From assembly GCF_036227605.1 (NCBI RefSeq), contig NZ_CP109487.1:8605001-8669000 (forward strand): DNA of 64,000 nt, in the 5' to 3' direction. Position 1 is the first letter of the stretch. Each line of letters opens with the position of its first letter. Origin of the DNA: Streptomyces sp. NBC_01439 (lineage in GTDB: Bacteria > Actinomycetota > Actinomycetes > Streptomycetales > Streptomycetaceae). Made by a program: the position numbers and the translations under genes. Shown in pieces: positions 7,368 through 16,612 of the stretch. Below the pieces are notes generated by a model. The model was not told where the DNA came from. It did not search any database and saw nothing but the letters and a program-made list of their open reading frames with translations.

Positions 7368-8080
7368 GACACGAACGTCCGGCCCGACTCGTTCTCCACC
7401 AGGATCGCCTTGACGTCCGCCGGGTCCACGGCCGCCGAACCGTCCAGCGCCGCGCCCTTGGCCTCGCCGTTCTCCTGGCTGCCCGTGACCCAGCCGGCGG
7501 CCGTGGTGCGCGTGCCGTTCTTGGAGACCACGACCAGCCGGCACCGCTCGCCCGGCGGTACGCCCGTGACCGCCGCGTGCACCCGCACCCACTTGGTGGC
7601 GGGCGTCATCTGTACGGTCATCCGCGCACCCGTGGCCTTGTCGGTCGCGGAGAGCACCTTGGTCCCGGCAGGCGGTGGGGAAGGGTTGGCCGTGGCCGTC
7701 GGGGACGGCGGCACGGGCAGCGCCTCGGTGTCCAAATCGCCCGTACCCAGCTGGGTACCGGCCCAGAACACGGCGGCCAGCGAAGCGGCGACCGCCAGTC
7801 CCGCGAGGCCCGCGCGCCGCCGCGAATCACCGGCCCGCTCCCCGCGCATCTGCCGCAGGGTGCGCTGGAGCAGCAGGTCACCGCCGTGCGGCGGTCCGTC
7901 GAGGAACGCCTCGTCGGGCACCTCGCCCAGAGCCGCCTCCATCTCGCGCAACGCGGCCACCTCCTCCCGGCACTGCCCGCATCCGCTCGTGTGTTCCTCG
8001 ACCCGGCGGATCTCCTCGGGGTCCAGGACGCCGAGTACGTAGGGGCCGAGCAGTTCCTCCTCGTGCCTCTGCCGGTTCAT
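7355..8080 (-). CDS. Membrane-anchored anti-sigma factor with HxxxCxxC zinc motif
   Basis: This 241-residue protein has an N-terminal cytoplasmic anti-sigma domain carrying HTSGCGQC, the HxxxCxxC zinc-binding signature of ZAS proteins, near residues 30-37. One membrane helix follows (about residues 90-112, AGLAGLAVAASLAAVFWAG), then a proline/threonine linker and an extracytoplasmic domain of about 100 residues. It should hold its partner sigma factor inactive at the membrane until a signal is sensed outside. It starts at 8078-8080 in an ATGA overlap with the sigma gene stop. The extracellular ligand is unknown. Confidence 0.9.
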   Translation of the reverse strand: MNRQRHEEELLGPYVLGVLDPEEIRRVEEHTSGCGQCREEVAALREMEAALGEVPDEAFLDGPPHGGDLLLQRTLRQMRGERAGDSRRRAGLAGLAVAASLAAVFWAGTQLGTGDLDTEALPVPPSPTATANPSPPPAGTKVLSATDKATGARMTVQMTPATKWVRVHAAVTGVPPGERCRLVVVSKNGTRTTAAGWVTGSQENGEAKGAALDGSAAVDPADVKAILVENESGRTFVSVPV

Positions 8081-8688
8081 GCCACCACCTCACGCAGTCC
8101 GGCGGGCTGCTGGGGCGGCCTGCCCGATCGCTTTCCTTCTCTGGAACCGATGTCCCTGAATCCGTCGCTCTTGAAGACGTCGCGCAGCGCCTTGAGGGCG
8201 TAGTGCGAACGAGATTTGACCGTACCCGCCGGGATGCCGAGGCTGTCGGCCGCCTCCGCGACGCTGAGCTGTCGGTAGTACAACTCCTTCAGGACGTCGC
8301 GGTGTTCCGGCGACAGCTGATCGAGGGCCCCCAGGACCGTCATGCTGTCCACCACGGAATCGGCGTGGTCCGCCTCCACCGGGGGAGCGGACGAGGCTCC
8401 CGAAACCTCCGGCGGCCGGGCGGCCTTGGCCCGGTAGCGGTCGGTGATGATGTTGCGGGCCACGGTGAGCAGCCAGCCGCGCACCGAGCCCTTTCCGTTG
8501 ACCAGCACCTCGGAGTGGCGCCAGGCGCGGATCAGCGTTTCCTGTACGACGTCCTCGGCGGCGGCCCGATCTCCGGTCAGCCGGGTGGCGTACGCGAGCA
8601 GGGCGTGGCCGTGCTCCTCGTACACCGACTTGATCAGTGCCTCATCGGTCGAGCCCCGCCGAGTGCGGGGCCACAGTGGTCCGGCCAT
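8077..8688 (-). CDS. ECF-type RNA polymerase sigma factor, 203 aa
   Basis: Region 2 is visible as LLAYATRLTGDRAAAEDVVQ with the helix ETLIRAWRH, and region 4 as LSPEHRDVLKELYYRQLSVA followed by the helix-turn-helix GIPAGTVKSRSHYAL. The ATG at 8686-8688 has GAGAGGGTGAG just upstream and gives a standard ECF length. Longer frames extend into unrelated sequence. It is cotranslated with the anti-sigma factor through a 4-bp overlap. Such pairs usually autoregulate, but I found no obvious self-promoter motif. Confidence 0.92.
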   Translation of the reverse strand: MAGPLWPRTRRGSTDEALIKSVYEEHGHALLAYATRLTGDRAAAEDVVQETLIRAWRHSEVLVNGKGSVRGWLLTVARNIITDRYRAKAARPPEVSGASSAPPVEADHADSVVDSMTVLGALDQLSPEHRDVLKELYYRQLSVAEAADSLGIPAGTVKSRSHYALKALRDVFKSDGFRDIGSREGKRSGRPPQQPAGLREVVA

Positions 8689-8771
8689 CTCACCCTCTCC
8701 GTCTTCCTCGCATATGTGGTGCGGTCGGAACACGCCACCGGGGCGGATTCGGTTCACGTGACCTGCGTCAC

Positions 8772-9770
8772 TCAGGTCCGGCAGGCGCGGCCCTTGTTGA
8801 GGCAGTCCACGACCGCGGCCATCTGCCGGTCGGTCATCGCGTTCACGAACATCGCGTGATCGGTCTTCGGGCTGTGCCGCTGCTCGGGGAAGGAGTCGAG
8901 GGCCACGTTCAGCCCCGGCGGGATCTCGTAGGCGAGGGAGACGCGCAGTTCGGGCACCGGGAAGGTGTCCTTCGGGCAGACGCCGTTCGCAGCGGTGAAG
9001 AGCAAGTGCGAGCGGTGCGTGACGCCGACGGTGTCGAGGCCGTTCCAGCAGCTCGGGAAGACCAGGGTGCGGGTGACGCGCTCGCCCGCGGGACAGCGCG
9101 GGTATCGGGTGGTGGCCCGGTCCGGGGAGCCCGAACATCCCCAGCGGGCCCGGACGTCGGCCTCGGTGTCCGCCGTGTACGCGACGGCGTCACCGGTCAT
9201 CGCGCGCAGGAAGCGCGGCATCGGCACCACCTTGCTCACCGGGTTGCCGCGGAACTCCACCAGGACCGAGGTCTCCGGCACGATCTCGCCGACGTTCCCG
9301 TGCCCCGCCGAATCCTCGTGCGGGCGCGTGCCCGGGCGGTCGGGGCGGCGCAGGACCGGCCAGTAGTACGTGGACCGGTCGCCGCCCGCACAGCTCGTGG
9401 CGGCCGCCTCCAGCGAGGCCTCCGTCGACAGCGCGTTGGTGGAGAGGTTGCCCACGTAGGCGTGCGTGTGATGGGCGCCGCCCAGCAGGCCGGGCGAGAC
9501 CACGAGGTTGTCCTCGTTGTAGTGGCCCTGCTCGTTGCGGCCGCAATCCACCACCATCGATCCGGCCGATCCTTCGGACCCGGCGGCGGGAGCGGCTGCA
9601 GGGAGGCGCGGGACGTCGCCTATGTCCACGTAGTCGGACGCGACCGGCCGCCCGTCCGCCGCCCCGGCGTGCGGACCGGCCGCCCGCGACGCCCCCAGGA
9701 CCGCTGCGATCAGTCCGCCGGCCAGGACCAGGCAGACGGCGAGAGTGAGCAGCCGGTGTTCGTTACCCAT
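8772..9770 (-). CDS. Secreted DUF1996 protein
   Basis: The 332-residue protein starts with a membrane or signal segment (LLTLAVCLVLAGGLIAAVLG). The body has DUF1996 features: a DNLVVSPGLLGGAHHTHAYVG block rich in histidine near residues 87-107, several conserved cysteines, and the FPSCWNGLDTVGVTHRSH block. In fungi and actinobacteria this domain is extracellular and has no established reaction. The ATG at 9768-9770 is preferred over an upstream TTG at 9806 because it starts directly at the signal segment. It ends 83 bp before the ECF sigma gene on the same strand, so cotranscription is possible. Confidence 0.8.
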   Translation of the reverse strand: MGNEHRLLTLAVCLVLAGGLIAAVLGASRAAGPHAGAADGRPVASDYVDIGDVPRLPAAAPAAGSEGSAGSMVVDCGRNEQGHYNEDNLVVSPGLLGGAHHTHAYVGNLSTNALSTEASLEAAATSCAGGDRSTYYWPVLRRPDRPGTRPHEDSAGHGNVGEIVPETSVLVEFRGNPVSKVVPMPRFLRAMTGDAVAYTADTEADVRARWGCSGSPDRATTRYPRCPAGERVTRTLVFPSCWNGLDTVGVTHRSHLLFTAANGVCPKDTFPVPELRVSLAYEIPPGLNVALDSFPEQRHSPKTDHAMFVNAMTDRQMAAVVDCLNKGRACRT

Positions 9771-9903
9771 GCCGGTCACGGTTGCCGGTGGCGCCCCCGC
9801 CGTCAACTGGTCATCCGCATGACGGGCGCGGCGCCGTGATTCGTACGTTCCGTGGGCCGCTCGCCCGCCCGGGAAGGCGAGGCCGATGGTTCACTCGGAC
9901 GGA

Positions 9904-9990
9904 TAGCCTGCCTCCATGAACGAAGGCGAGAGGACCGTGGGCATGGTTGCGGAGTTAGCCGGTGAGGACTGGGGTGCCACGCGCTCCTGA
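9904..9990 (+). CDS. Leaderless 24-aa leader ORF with a TTA codon, in frame with the kinase
   Basis: TAGCCT at 9904-9909 looks like a -10 element and lies 6 nt before an ATG at 9916, the spacing of a leaderless start. The coding part is 9916-9990. It encodes 24 residues beginning MNEGERTVG and ends in TGA at 9988-9990, directly abutting the kinase GTG at 9991 in the same frame. Codon 14 (9955-9957) is TTA, which in Streptomyces needs the developmentally regulated bldA tRNA. It may be a leader peptide coupling the kinase to bldA, or the native N-terminus of the kinase broken by a TGA. Confidence 0.45.
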
Positions 9991-10899
9991 GTGGAGAAGG
10001 GGTTGCCCGCGACGGAACGCATCGAGCAGGTGGTACGGCTGCGCGGAGGCTGGACCTCGCAGATGCGGCGGCTGGACCTCGGCGGCCCGGACGGACGGCG
10101 CTCGCTCGTCCTGCGGTCCTTCGTCACGCCCTTCTACGTCCGGCACGCGGAAGGCCTGCTGACGCGTGAAGCGGCGATCCTGCGCCTGCTCGGCGACACG
10201 GACGTGCCCGCGGCCACGCTGGTGGCGGTGGACGCGACGGCGCAGTACTGCGACCACCCCTCGCTCCTGATGTCCCTGCTGCCGGGAACCGTGCGCCTGG
10301 ACGAACGGAACGCCACCGCGCGCGCCGAACTGCTGGCCCGCCAACTGGTGCGCATCCATCAGCTGCCGGTGGCCGCAGCCCAGCGGCCCCGTACGTATCA
10401 GGCCTGGGCCTCTCCCGAAGGGGTGAGCCCGCCCGCGGACACCCGGCGGCCCGAGCTCTGGCGGCGGGCGGTCGACGTCATCCGCCAGGATCCCCCGGAG
10501 TACCGGGGCCGCTTCCTGCACCGGGACTTCCATCCGGGGAACGTCCTCTTCACCGGCGCGGACGAGGACCTTCGGATCAGCGGCGTCGTGGACTGGGTGG
10601 AGACCTCCTGGGGGCCCGCCGACCTGGACGTGGCGCACTGCTCGACGGCCCTCGCCCTGCTGCACGGGGTCCCCGCGGGGATGGGCTTCGCGGACCGCTA
10701 CGTCGCCGCGGGAGGAACCCTGACCGAGGACCACGCCGCCCACCTTTACTGGCGCCTCCTGGACGCGCTGGGCTTCGCTCCGGACGCGGAGAAGGTCGGC
10801 GTGCCCTGGCGTGAGCTGGGCCGGGTCGACCTGACGGCACGTGTCCTGACGCAGCGACTGGAGGATTACATCCACGCCCTCTTCGAGAGGTATGCCTGA
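9991..10899 (+). CDS. Aminoglycoside phosphotransferase-fold kinase (APH family)
   Basis: The 302-residue protein carries the catalytic-loop motif HRDFHPGN near residues 173-180 and the metal-binding motif GVVDWVE about 20 residues later, typical of small-molecule kinases with the APH/choline-kinase fold. The family phosphorylates hydroxyls on aminoglycosides, choline, homoserine or macrolides; the substrate cannot be told here. The GTG start at 9991 has no convincing ribosome-binding site, which fits translation coupled to the preceding short ORF. It converges on the GyrB-like gene across a shared hairpin. Confidence 0.82.
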   Translation: MEKGLPATERIEQVVRLRGGWTSQMRRLDLGGPDGRRSLVLRSFVTPFYVRHAEGLLTREAAILRLLGDTDVPAATLVAVDATAQYCDHPSLLMSLLPGTVRLDERNATARAELLARQLVRIHQLPVAAAQRPRTYQAWASPEGVSPPADTRRPELWRRAVDVIRQDPPEYRGRFLHRDFHPGNVLFTGADEDLRISGVVDWVETSWGPADLDVAHCSTALALLHGVPAGMGFADRYVAAGGTLTEDHAAHLYWRLLDALGFAPDAEKVGVPWRELGRVDLTARVLTQRLEDYIHALFERYA

Positions 10900-10910
10900 A
10901 TCGTCGCGTT

Positions 10911-10944
10911 GTCCCGGCCTGCCTTCGCCGATGCCGGCCGGGAC
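10911..10944. terminator. Bidirectional terminator hairpin
   Basis: GTCCCGGCC (10911-10919) pairs with GGCCGGGAC (10936-10944) across a 16-nt loop. It lies between the convergent APH-fold kinase and GyrB-like genes and can serve both. Confidence 0.6.
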
Positions 10945-10955
10945 GCGGCGAGCAC

Positions 10956-12122
10956 TCAGTCGAGGGCGTCGGCCCGGAGGATCTCGGTGATGACGGCCTC
11001 CGCCTGCCCCGGGTTCTGCTCCAGCCAGGCGCCGAGGTGCTCCCGCACGGCCTCCCCGACACAGGCGCGTACGGGGCCGTTGCCCAGTTCTCCGCGTGCC
11101 GCGCCGACGAACTCGGGATGGTCCAGCTTGACCGACACGACCGCCGTCAGGCCTTGGCCGATGCGGTCGGCGCCGAGACCGGGGTCCGCCGCCGTCAACA
11201 GCCCCCGCGCCCGCGCGTACGCGTCGAGCGCGGCCGCCGCTCCGTCGCGCAGGCCCACCTCATGGGCGCCGCCGTAGGGAGTGGCCATGCTGTTGGCGAA
11301 GCTGCGGACCCGCTCCTCGCGGGAGCCGCACCACCCCAGGGCCACCTCCATCGTCCCCGCCATCCGCGGGTCCTCCCGCTCGAAGGCGACGACGTCCGTG
11401 CGCAGGTACGCCCCCGACCGCGCCCGGAGGGACGTGACGAAGTCCCGTACGCCGCCCAGGAAACGGAACCGCGCCGCCTGGGGACCACCCGGAGGGCGCT
11501 CATCGGTCAATGAGATGTCCAGGCCCCGGTTGAGGAAGGCCAGCTCCCTGAAGTACTCCGCCAGCACGGCGAACGAGCACTCCGTCGTCTCGAAGAGCGT
11601 GGCGTCGGGCCGGAAGGTGATGGTGGTCCCGCTTCCCGTCGCCGGACCCGCGGCGGTGGGCGGCGCGATGGCGACGCCGCACGCGTACTCCTGGACCCAG
11701 CGGACCCCCTCGCGCCGCACCTCGGCCGTCAGCCGGCTGGACAGGGCGTTGGTGACGGCGGGCCCCAAGCCGACGAGGGCCACGGTCACGGTGCGGCGGT
11801 CAACGGGCCTCGCCCCGGCCGACAGCTCGGTCAGCACGGCTTCGAGGCCGGGGCCGTCGGTGTCCTCGGCCGCCCCGAAGGGGATGCCCGGCCCGTCGTC
11901 GTCGACCCGCACGCCGCCGTCGGCCATCAGGGTCACTCCGACGGAGCTGGCGCGGCCGGCCACGGCCTCGTTCACCGCCCGTTCGGCGACCTCGAAGACC
12001 ATCTGGTGCAGGCCGCGTTCGCCGGTCGAGCCGATGTACATCCCGGGCCGCTTGCGCACGGCTTCGGGCCACTCCAGCACCTTGATGTGGCTGGCGTCGT
12101 ACTTGATCGCTTCGTCACTCAC
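10956..12122 (-). CDS. Truncated GyrB paralogue (GHKL plus transducer domains, no TOPRIM), probably ATPase-dead
   Basis: The 388-residue protein aligns by eye with the first half of DNA gyrase B: AVRKRPGMYIGSTGERGLHQ near residue 21, the DDGPGIP block, a G-loop relic GLGPAVTNALS, and GGAHEVGLRDG in the transducer. It stops before the TOPRIM domain (EGDSAGG), so it cannot cleave DNA. The catalytic Glu remains (E44), but the Mg-binding Asn is Arg at position 48. The transducer QTK motif is replaced by A341-A342-R343. It therefore looks like a non-catalytic gyrase mimic or regulator. Start GTG at 12120-12122 has a GGAGGGGG box. Confidence 0.85.
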   Translation of the reverse strand: MSDEAIKYDASHIKVLEWPEAVRKRPGMYIGSTGERGLHQMVFEVAERAVNEAVAGRASSVGVTLMADGGVRVDDDGPGIPFGAAEDTDGPGLEAVLTELSAGARPVDRRTVTVALVGLGPAVTNALSSRLTAEVRREGVRWVQEYACGVAIAPPTAAGPATGSGTTITFRPDATLFETTECSFAVLAEYFRELAFLNRGLDISLTDERPPGGPQAARFRFLGGVRDFVTSLRARSGAYLRTDVVAFEREDPRMAGTMEVALGWCGSREERVRSFANSMATPYGGAHEVGLRDGAAAALDAYARARGLLTAADPGLGADRIGQGLTAVVSVKLDHPEFVGAARGELGNGPVRACVGEAVREHLGAWLEQNPGQAEAVITEILRADALD

Positions 12123-12351
12123 GAAGTCCCCCTCCGATGGTGTCCGGGTGATGCCACCAGGCTAGGTGAATCGGAGGAAAAGGCCAGGTCAGGGGCAGTG
12201 TGTCGAGCGTGTGGACGGGTGGGTGAGCGGCTGCCCGGAGCCGGGCCTCCCCGGGGTCGCGCACGACGGTGAAATCGCGGCCGCGGGCCCGCCGGGGCCG
12301 CGCACGACCCCGTTTCCGGCGCCCCCGAGGTCCCCGATTCCGGTGCGTGCC

Positions 12352-12744
12352 TCAGCCCGGTGTGAGGCACCGCGTCAGCGCGGCGAGTTCGGGCCAGCAC
12401 GGCCCCGGGCCGATGCGGTCCTGATCGTCGGCGGCAAGCCGAAGGGCACGGGACCAGTCCGGGTGAGTGAGGAAGTAGTCCGTCGTCGTGAACTCCTCGC
12501 CACTGTTGTAGTGCGCGACGATGACGAAGCCGCCGCTCAGCGGCACGGAGAAGACCGGCCAGGCCGACTCGTCCCGGAGCCGCTCCCACATGTCCTGGGC
12601 ATCCCAGGCGTCCACCCCGAAGGCACCCGCCGCGAACCCCTCGCAGAGCTCGGCCAGGTGAGCCGGCCAGAACCCCGGCTCGTCCAGGAGCGGATGACCG
12701 TTCACGACGGGGGACGAGGAATACGGGGGGAGCACCATCACCAT
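12352..12744 (-). CDS. Hypothetical protein, 130 aa
   Basis: I cannot assign a family with certainty. The protein is acidic and aromatic-rich, with WERLRDESAWPVFSVPL followed by GGFVIVAHYNSGEEFTTTDY, a pattern seen in small SUKH-like or immunity-type cytoplasmic proteins of Streptomyces. It has no signal peptide or membrane segment. The start used is ATG at 12742-12744; a second in-frame ATG lies two codons later, and no strong ribosome-binding site separates the choices. It is divergent from the acetyltransferase at 12799, sharing a 54-bp intergenic region. Confidence 0.65.
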   Translation of the reverse strand: MVMVLPPYSSSPVVNGHPLLDEPGFWPAHLAELCEGFAAGAFGVDAWDAQDMWERLRDESAWPVFSVPLSGGFVIVAHYNSGEEFTTTDYFLTHPDWSRALRLAADDQDRIGPGPCWPELAALTRCLTPG

Positions 12745-12798
12745 GTCGCCATTGTGAGCCTTCGGCGCACCCCGGGACGCCGTGCGTACGATCGGCCG

Positions 12799-13341
12799 AT
12801 GATCACTTCCGTCACGCTCGGGGCCGCCGCCACATCGACCGCTCCCGCTCTCCTTCTCAGGCCCTGGTGCGTGGAGGACGTCGCCGCACTGGTCGAGGCC
12901 TCCCCGGATCCCGGGCTGGAGAGCGAGGACGACGGACTGAGGTGGGTGCGGGCCCAGGAGCGGGGCTGGGCGGCAGGGGGCCGGTTCGGATTCGCCGTCC
13001 TGGAGGCGCCCCGGGGCGCGTTGCCGGCGCGGTTGGTGGGCAACGTCGTCCTCAAGGAGGTCGCGCCCGGCAAGGCCTCCGCCGAGGTCGGCTACTGGAC
13101 GGCGGCGGAGGCACGGGGCCGGGGCGTGGCTCCGCGAGCCCTGGAAGCCCTCACCGCCTGGTCCTTGGAGGCCTTTCGGACCGACGGCCTCGAGCGCCTC
13201 GAACTCCTCCACCAGGTGGACAACCCCGCATCCTGCCGCGTCGCCGTCAAATGCGGCTACGCGTACGACAGGACGCTGGTGTCCGCGCCTCCCGCCTACC
13301 CCCTCGACGGCCATCTGCACGTGCGTCGCGCAGCCGCCTGA
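12799..13341 (+). CDS. GNAT-family N-acetyltransferase
   Basis: The 180-residue protein has the GNAT core: LLLRPWCVEDVAALVEA at the N-terminus, a central strand ASAEVGYWTAAEARGRGVAP that includes the acetyl-CoA pyrophosphate loop (R-G-R-G-V-A, about residues 109-116), and the late ASCRVAVKCGY motif. It resembles the RimJ/RimL-like acetyltransferases that modify protein N-termini or antibiotics; the substrate is unknown. Upstream in-frame extension is not coding-like, and the ATG at 12799 gives the usual length. Confidence 0.88.
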   Translation: MITSVTLGAAATSTAPALLLRPWCVEDVAALVEASPDPGLESEDDGLRWVRAQERGWAAGGRFGFAVLEAPRGALPARLVGNVVLKEVAPGKASAEVGYWTAAEARGRGVAPRALEALTAWSLEAFRTDGLERLELLHQVDNPASCRVAVKCGYAYDRTLVSAPPAYPLDGHLHVRRAAA

Positions 13342-13423
13342 AGCGTCACCGGCGCGACGGCCCTCGGGGGTTGTCCGTGGGGCCGCTTGTCCAGCTGCGC
13401 GGCCACCGCGCACAGTGGGGCGT

Positions 13424-14173
13424 ATGACATCAGAGCTGACACCCGCCGAGCTCCTGCACGCATTCGCCCGCACCCGCGCCTCGCTCGACGGCGCCGAGGT
13501 CACCTACTGGTGGACCGGGGACGTCCACTCCTGGGCCCCCGGCGAGCCCTACCGGCGCCTCTTCGGCTTCGAGGGGCTCAACGTCGCGCGCCTCGTGGCG
13601 GACGAGGAGCTCGGCGGCTACCAGCTCCTGTCCAGGGAGGCCGCGTTCTACCTCGACCCCGGGACCCGGGAGATCCTGGAGACCTGGCAGGACAAGCAGG
13701 TGATCCACGTCTGGAACGATCCGGCGAACCAGAAGTGGCGGCCCTTCCCGATCCCCCTGACGGAACTGGGCGACCAGGTCTGCTTCAGCCTGGAGATCCC
13801 GCTGGCCTACCCCTCGCCCCTGCCGGTCGCGCAGTACCCGGCCCACTCGGCCGACGACACCTACCGCGCCCTGGAGCTGTTCCAGTTCTTCGCGCGCGCG
13901 GCCACCCTGACCACCGACGCGGTGAGCGTCCCCGCCACCATGTCGTGGACCCGGATGTCCCCGTGGCTGCCCTGGATGGAACAGGGGCAGCGCCCCGGCG
14001 GCCTCACCTTCCACTGCCGCGGCCGCAAGCTGGACTCGTACGCGCAGGTCCCGGAGCGCACCCGCGCGTACGTCGCCGAGCACCACCCCGAATTCGCCCA
14101 CGCGCCGGAGAAGTGGAGCGAGCCGAACGAGACCAGCTGGACGTACTTCCGCACGCTCTTCCCGCCGCGGTAG
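13424..14173 (+). CDS. DUF1838 family protein, 249 aa
   Basis: The protein matches the DUF1838 pattern: an early YWWTGDVHSWAPGEPYRRLF block, a GYQLLSREAAFYLDPGTREI segment in which the conversion of an enol/ester-like ligand has been suggested only by fold, and a C-terminal RTRAYVAEHHPEFAHAPEKW. It is rich in Trp and Tyr and has no secretion signal, so it is presumed cytoplasmic. ATG at 13424 is used; an upstream GTG at 13415 adds only three residues. No reaction is established for the family. Confidence 0.8.
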   Translation: MTSELTPAELLHAFARTRASLDGAEVTYWWTGDVHSWAPGEPYRRLFGFEGLNVARLVADEELGGYQLLSREAAFYLDPGTREILETWQDKQVIHVWNDPANQKWRPFPIPLTELGDQVCFSLEIPLAYPSPLPVAQYPAHSADDTYRALELFQFFARAATLTTDAVSVPATMSWTRMSPWLPWMEQGQRPGGLTFHCRGRKLDSYAQVPERTRAYVAEHHPEFAHAPEKWSEPNETSWTYFRTLFPPR

Positions 14174-14593
14174 GGCCAGCTCCGGTTCCGTTCCCGGTCT
14201 CGGCCCCGATGGTGCGCGGCGATCGCGCGGACGACGAACATGCCTGGTCAGCGCCCCTACCGAGGGACCCCCGGCGGGATCGGCAGGGGGCGGACAAGGG
14301 TTTTCCCCGTATCGAGTTCATCCCCGTGTTGCCTACTGTCTGCCCACCGGCGATCTTCCCCTGACCCCAAGGCACACACGCCAACCCCACATGGCGTGAA
14401 GGCCGTACCGGTCGGGGGGAGAGCCGGGACCGCCGTTGCCCAGCCCCGCTGTTGCGGCTCGGGCGACGTGGCGCGCGGCGGAGCCGGGGCGAGCTCGACC
14501 AACTCGCTCCCGGTCCCGCGGCCGCCGGAACCTCCCACACTGCACTGACCGGCCGATCCGGCACGCCCGGAAACGGCCCTCGAAGGGGAACAC
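14174..14593. other. 420-bp intergenic region upstream of the subtilisin gene
   Basis: No gene is supported here; the open frames are short and lack coding periodicity. It should hold the subtilisin promoter. I can point only to a less GC-rich stretch near 14305-14340, and I see no convincing hexamers or palindrome. Confidence 0.4.
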
Positions 14594-16399
<1,806 letters not shown>

Positions 16400-16452
16400 T
16401 CAGGAGCCAACTCGGCCTGACGGCCAGATAGTACGGACCAAAGCCAGCCCGC

Positions 16453-16496
16453 GGACCTGCTGATACACCTCGTATCGGCAGGTCCGACGGGTTTTC
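16453..16496 (+). terminator. Rho-independent terminator of the subtilisin gene
   Basis: GGACCTGCTGATAC (16453-16466) pairs with GTATCGGCAGGTCC (16472-16485), 14 bp with one wobble and a 5-nt loop. GACGGGTTTTCCC follows, giving a short U-rich tail. Confidence 0.8.
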
Positions 16497-16612
16497 CCGG
16501 CACGCGGCTGATTTCTGCGTCACAATCCGTGTCCGCCCGCCACTCGACCTCGTATTGTCGCCTCTCACAGGAAGGGCGCCGGAGCTGGGGACCGAGAGGC
16601 TGGTGGCTGTGC

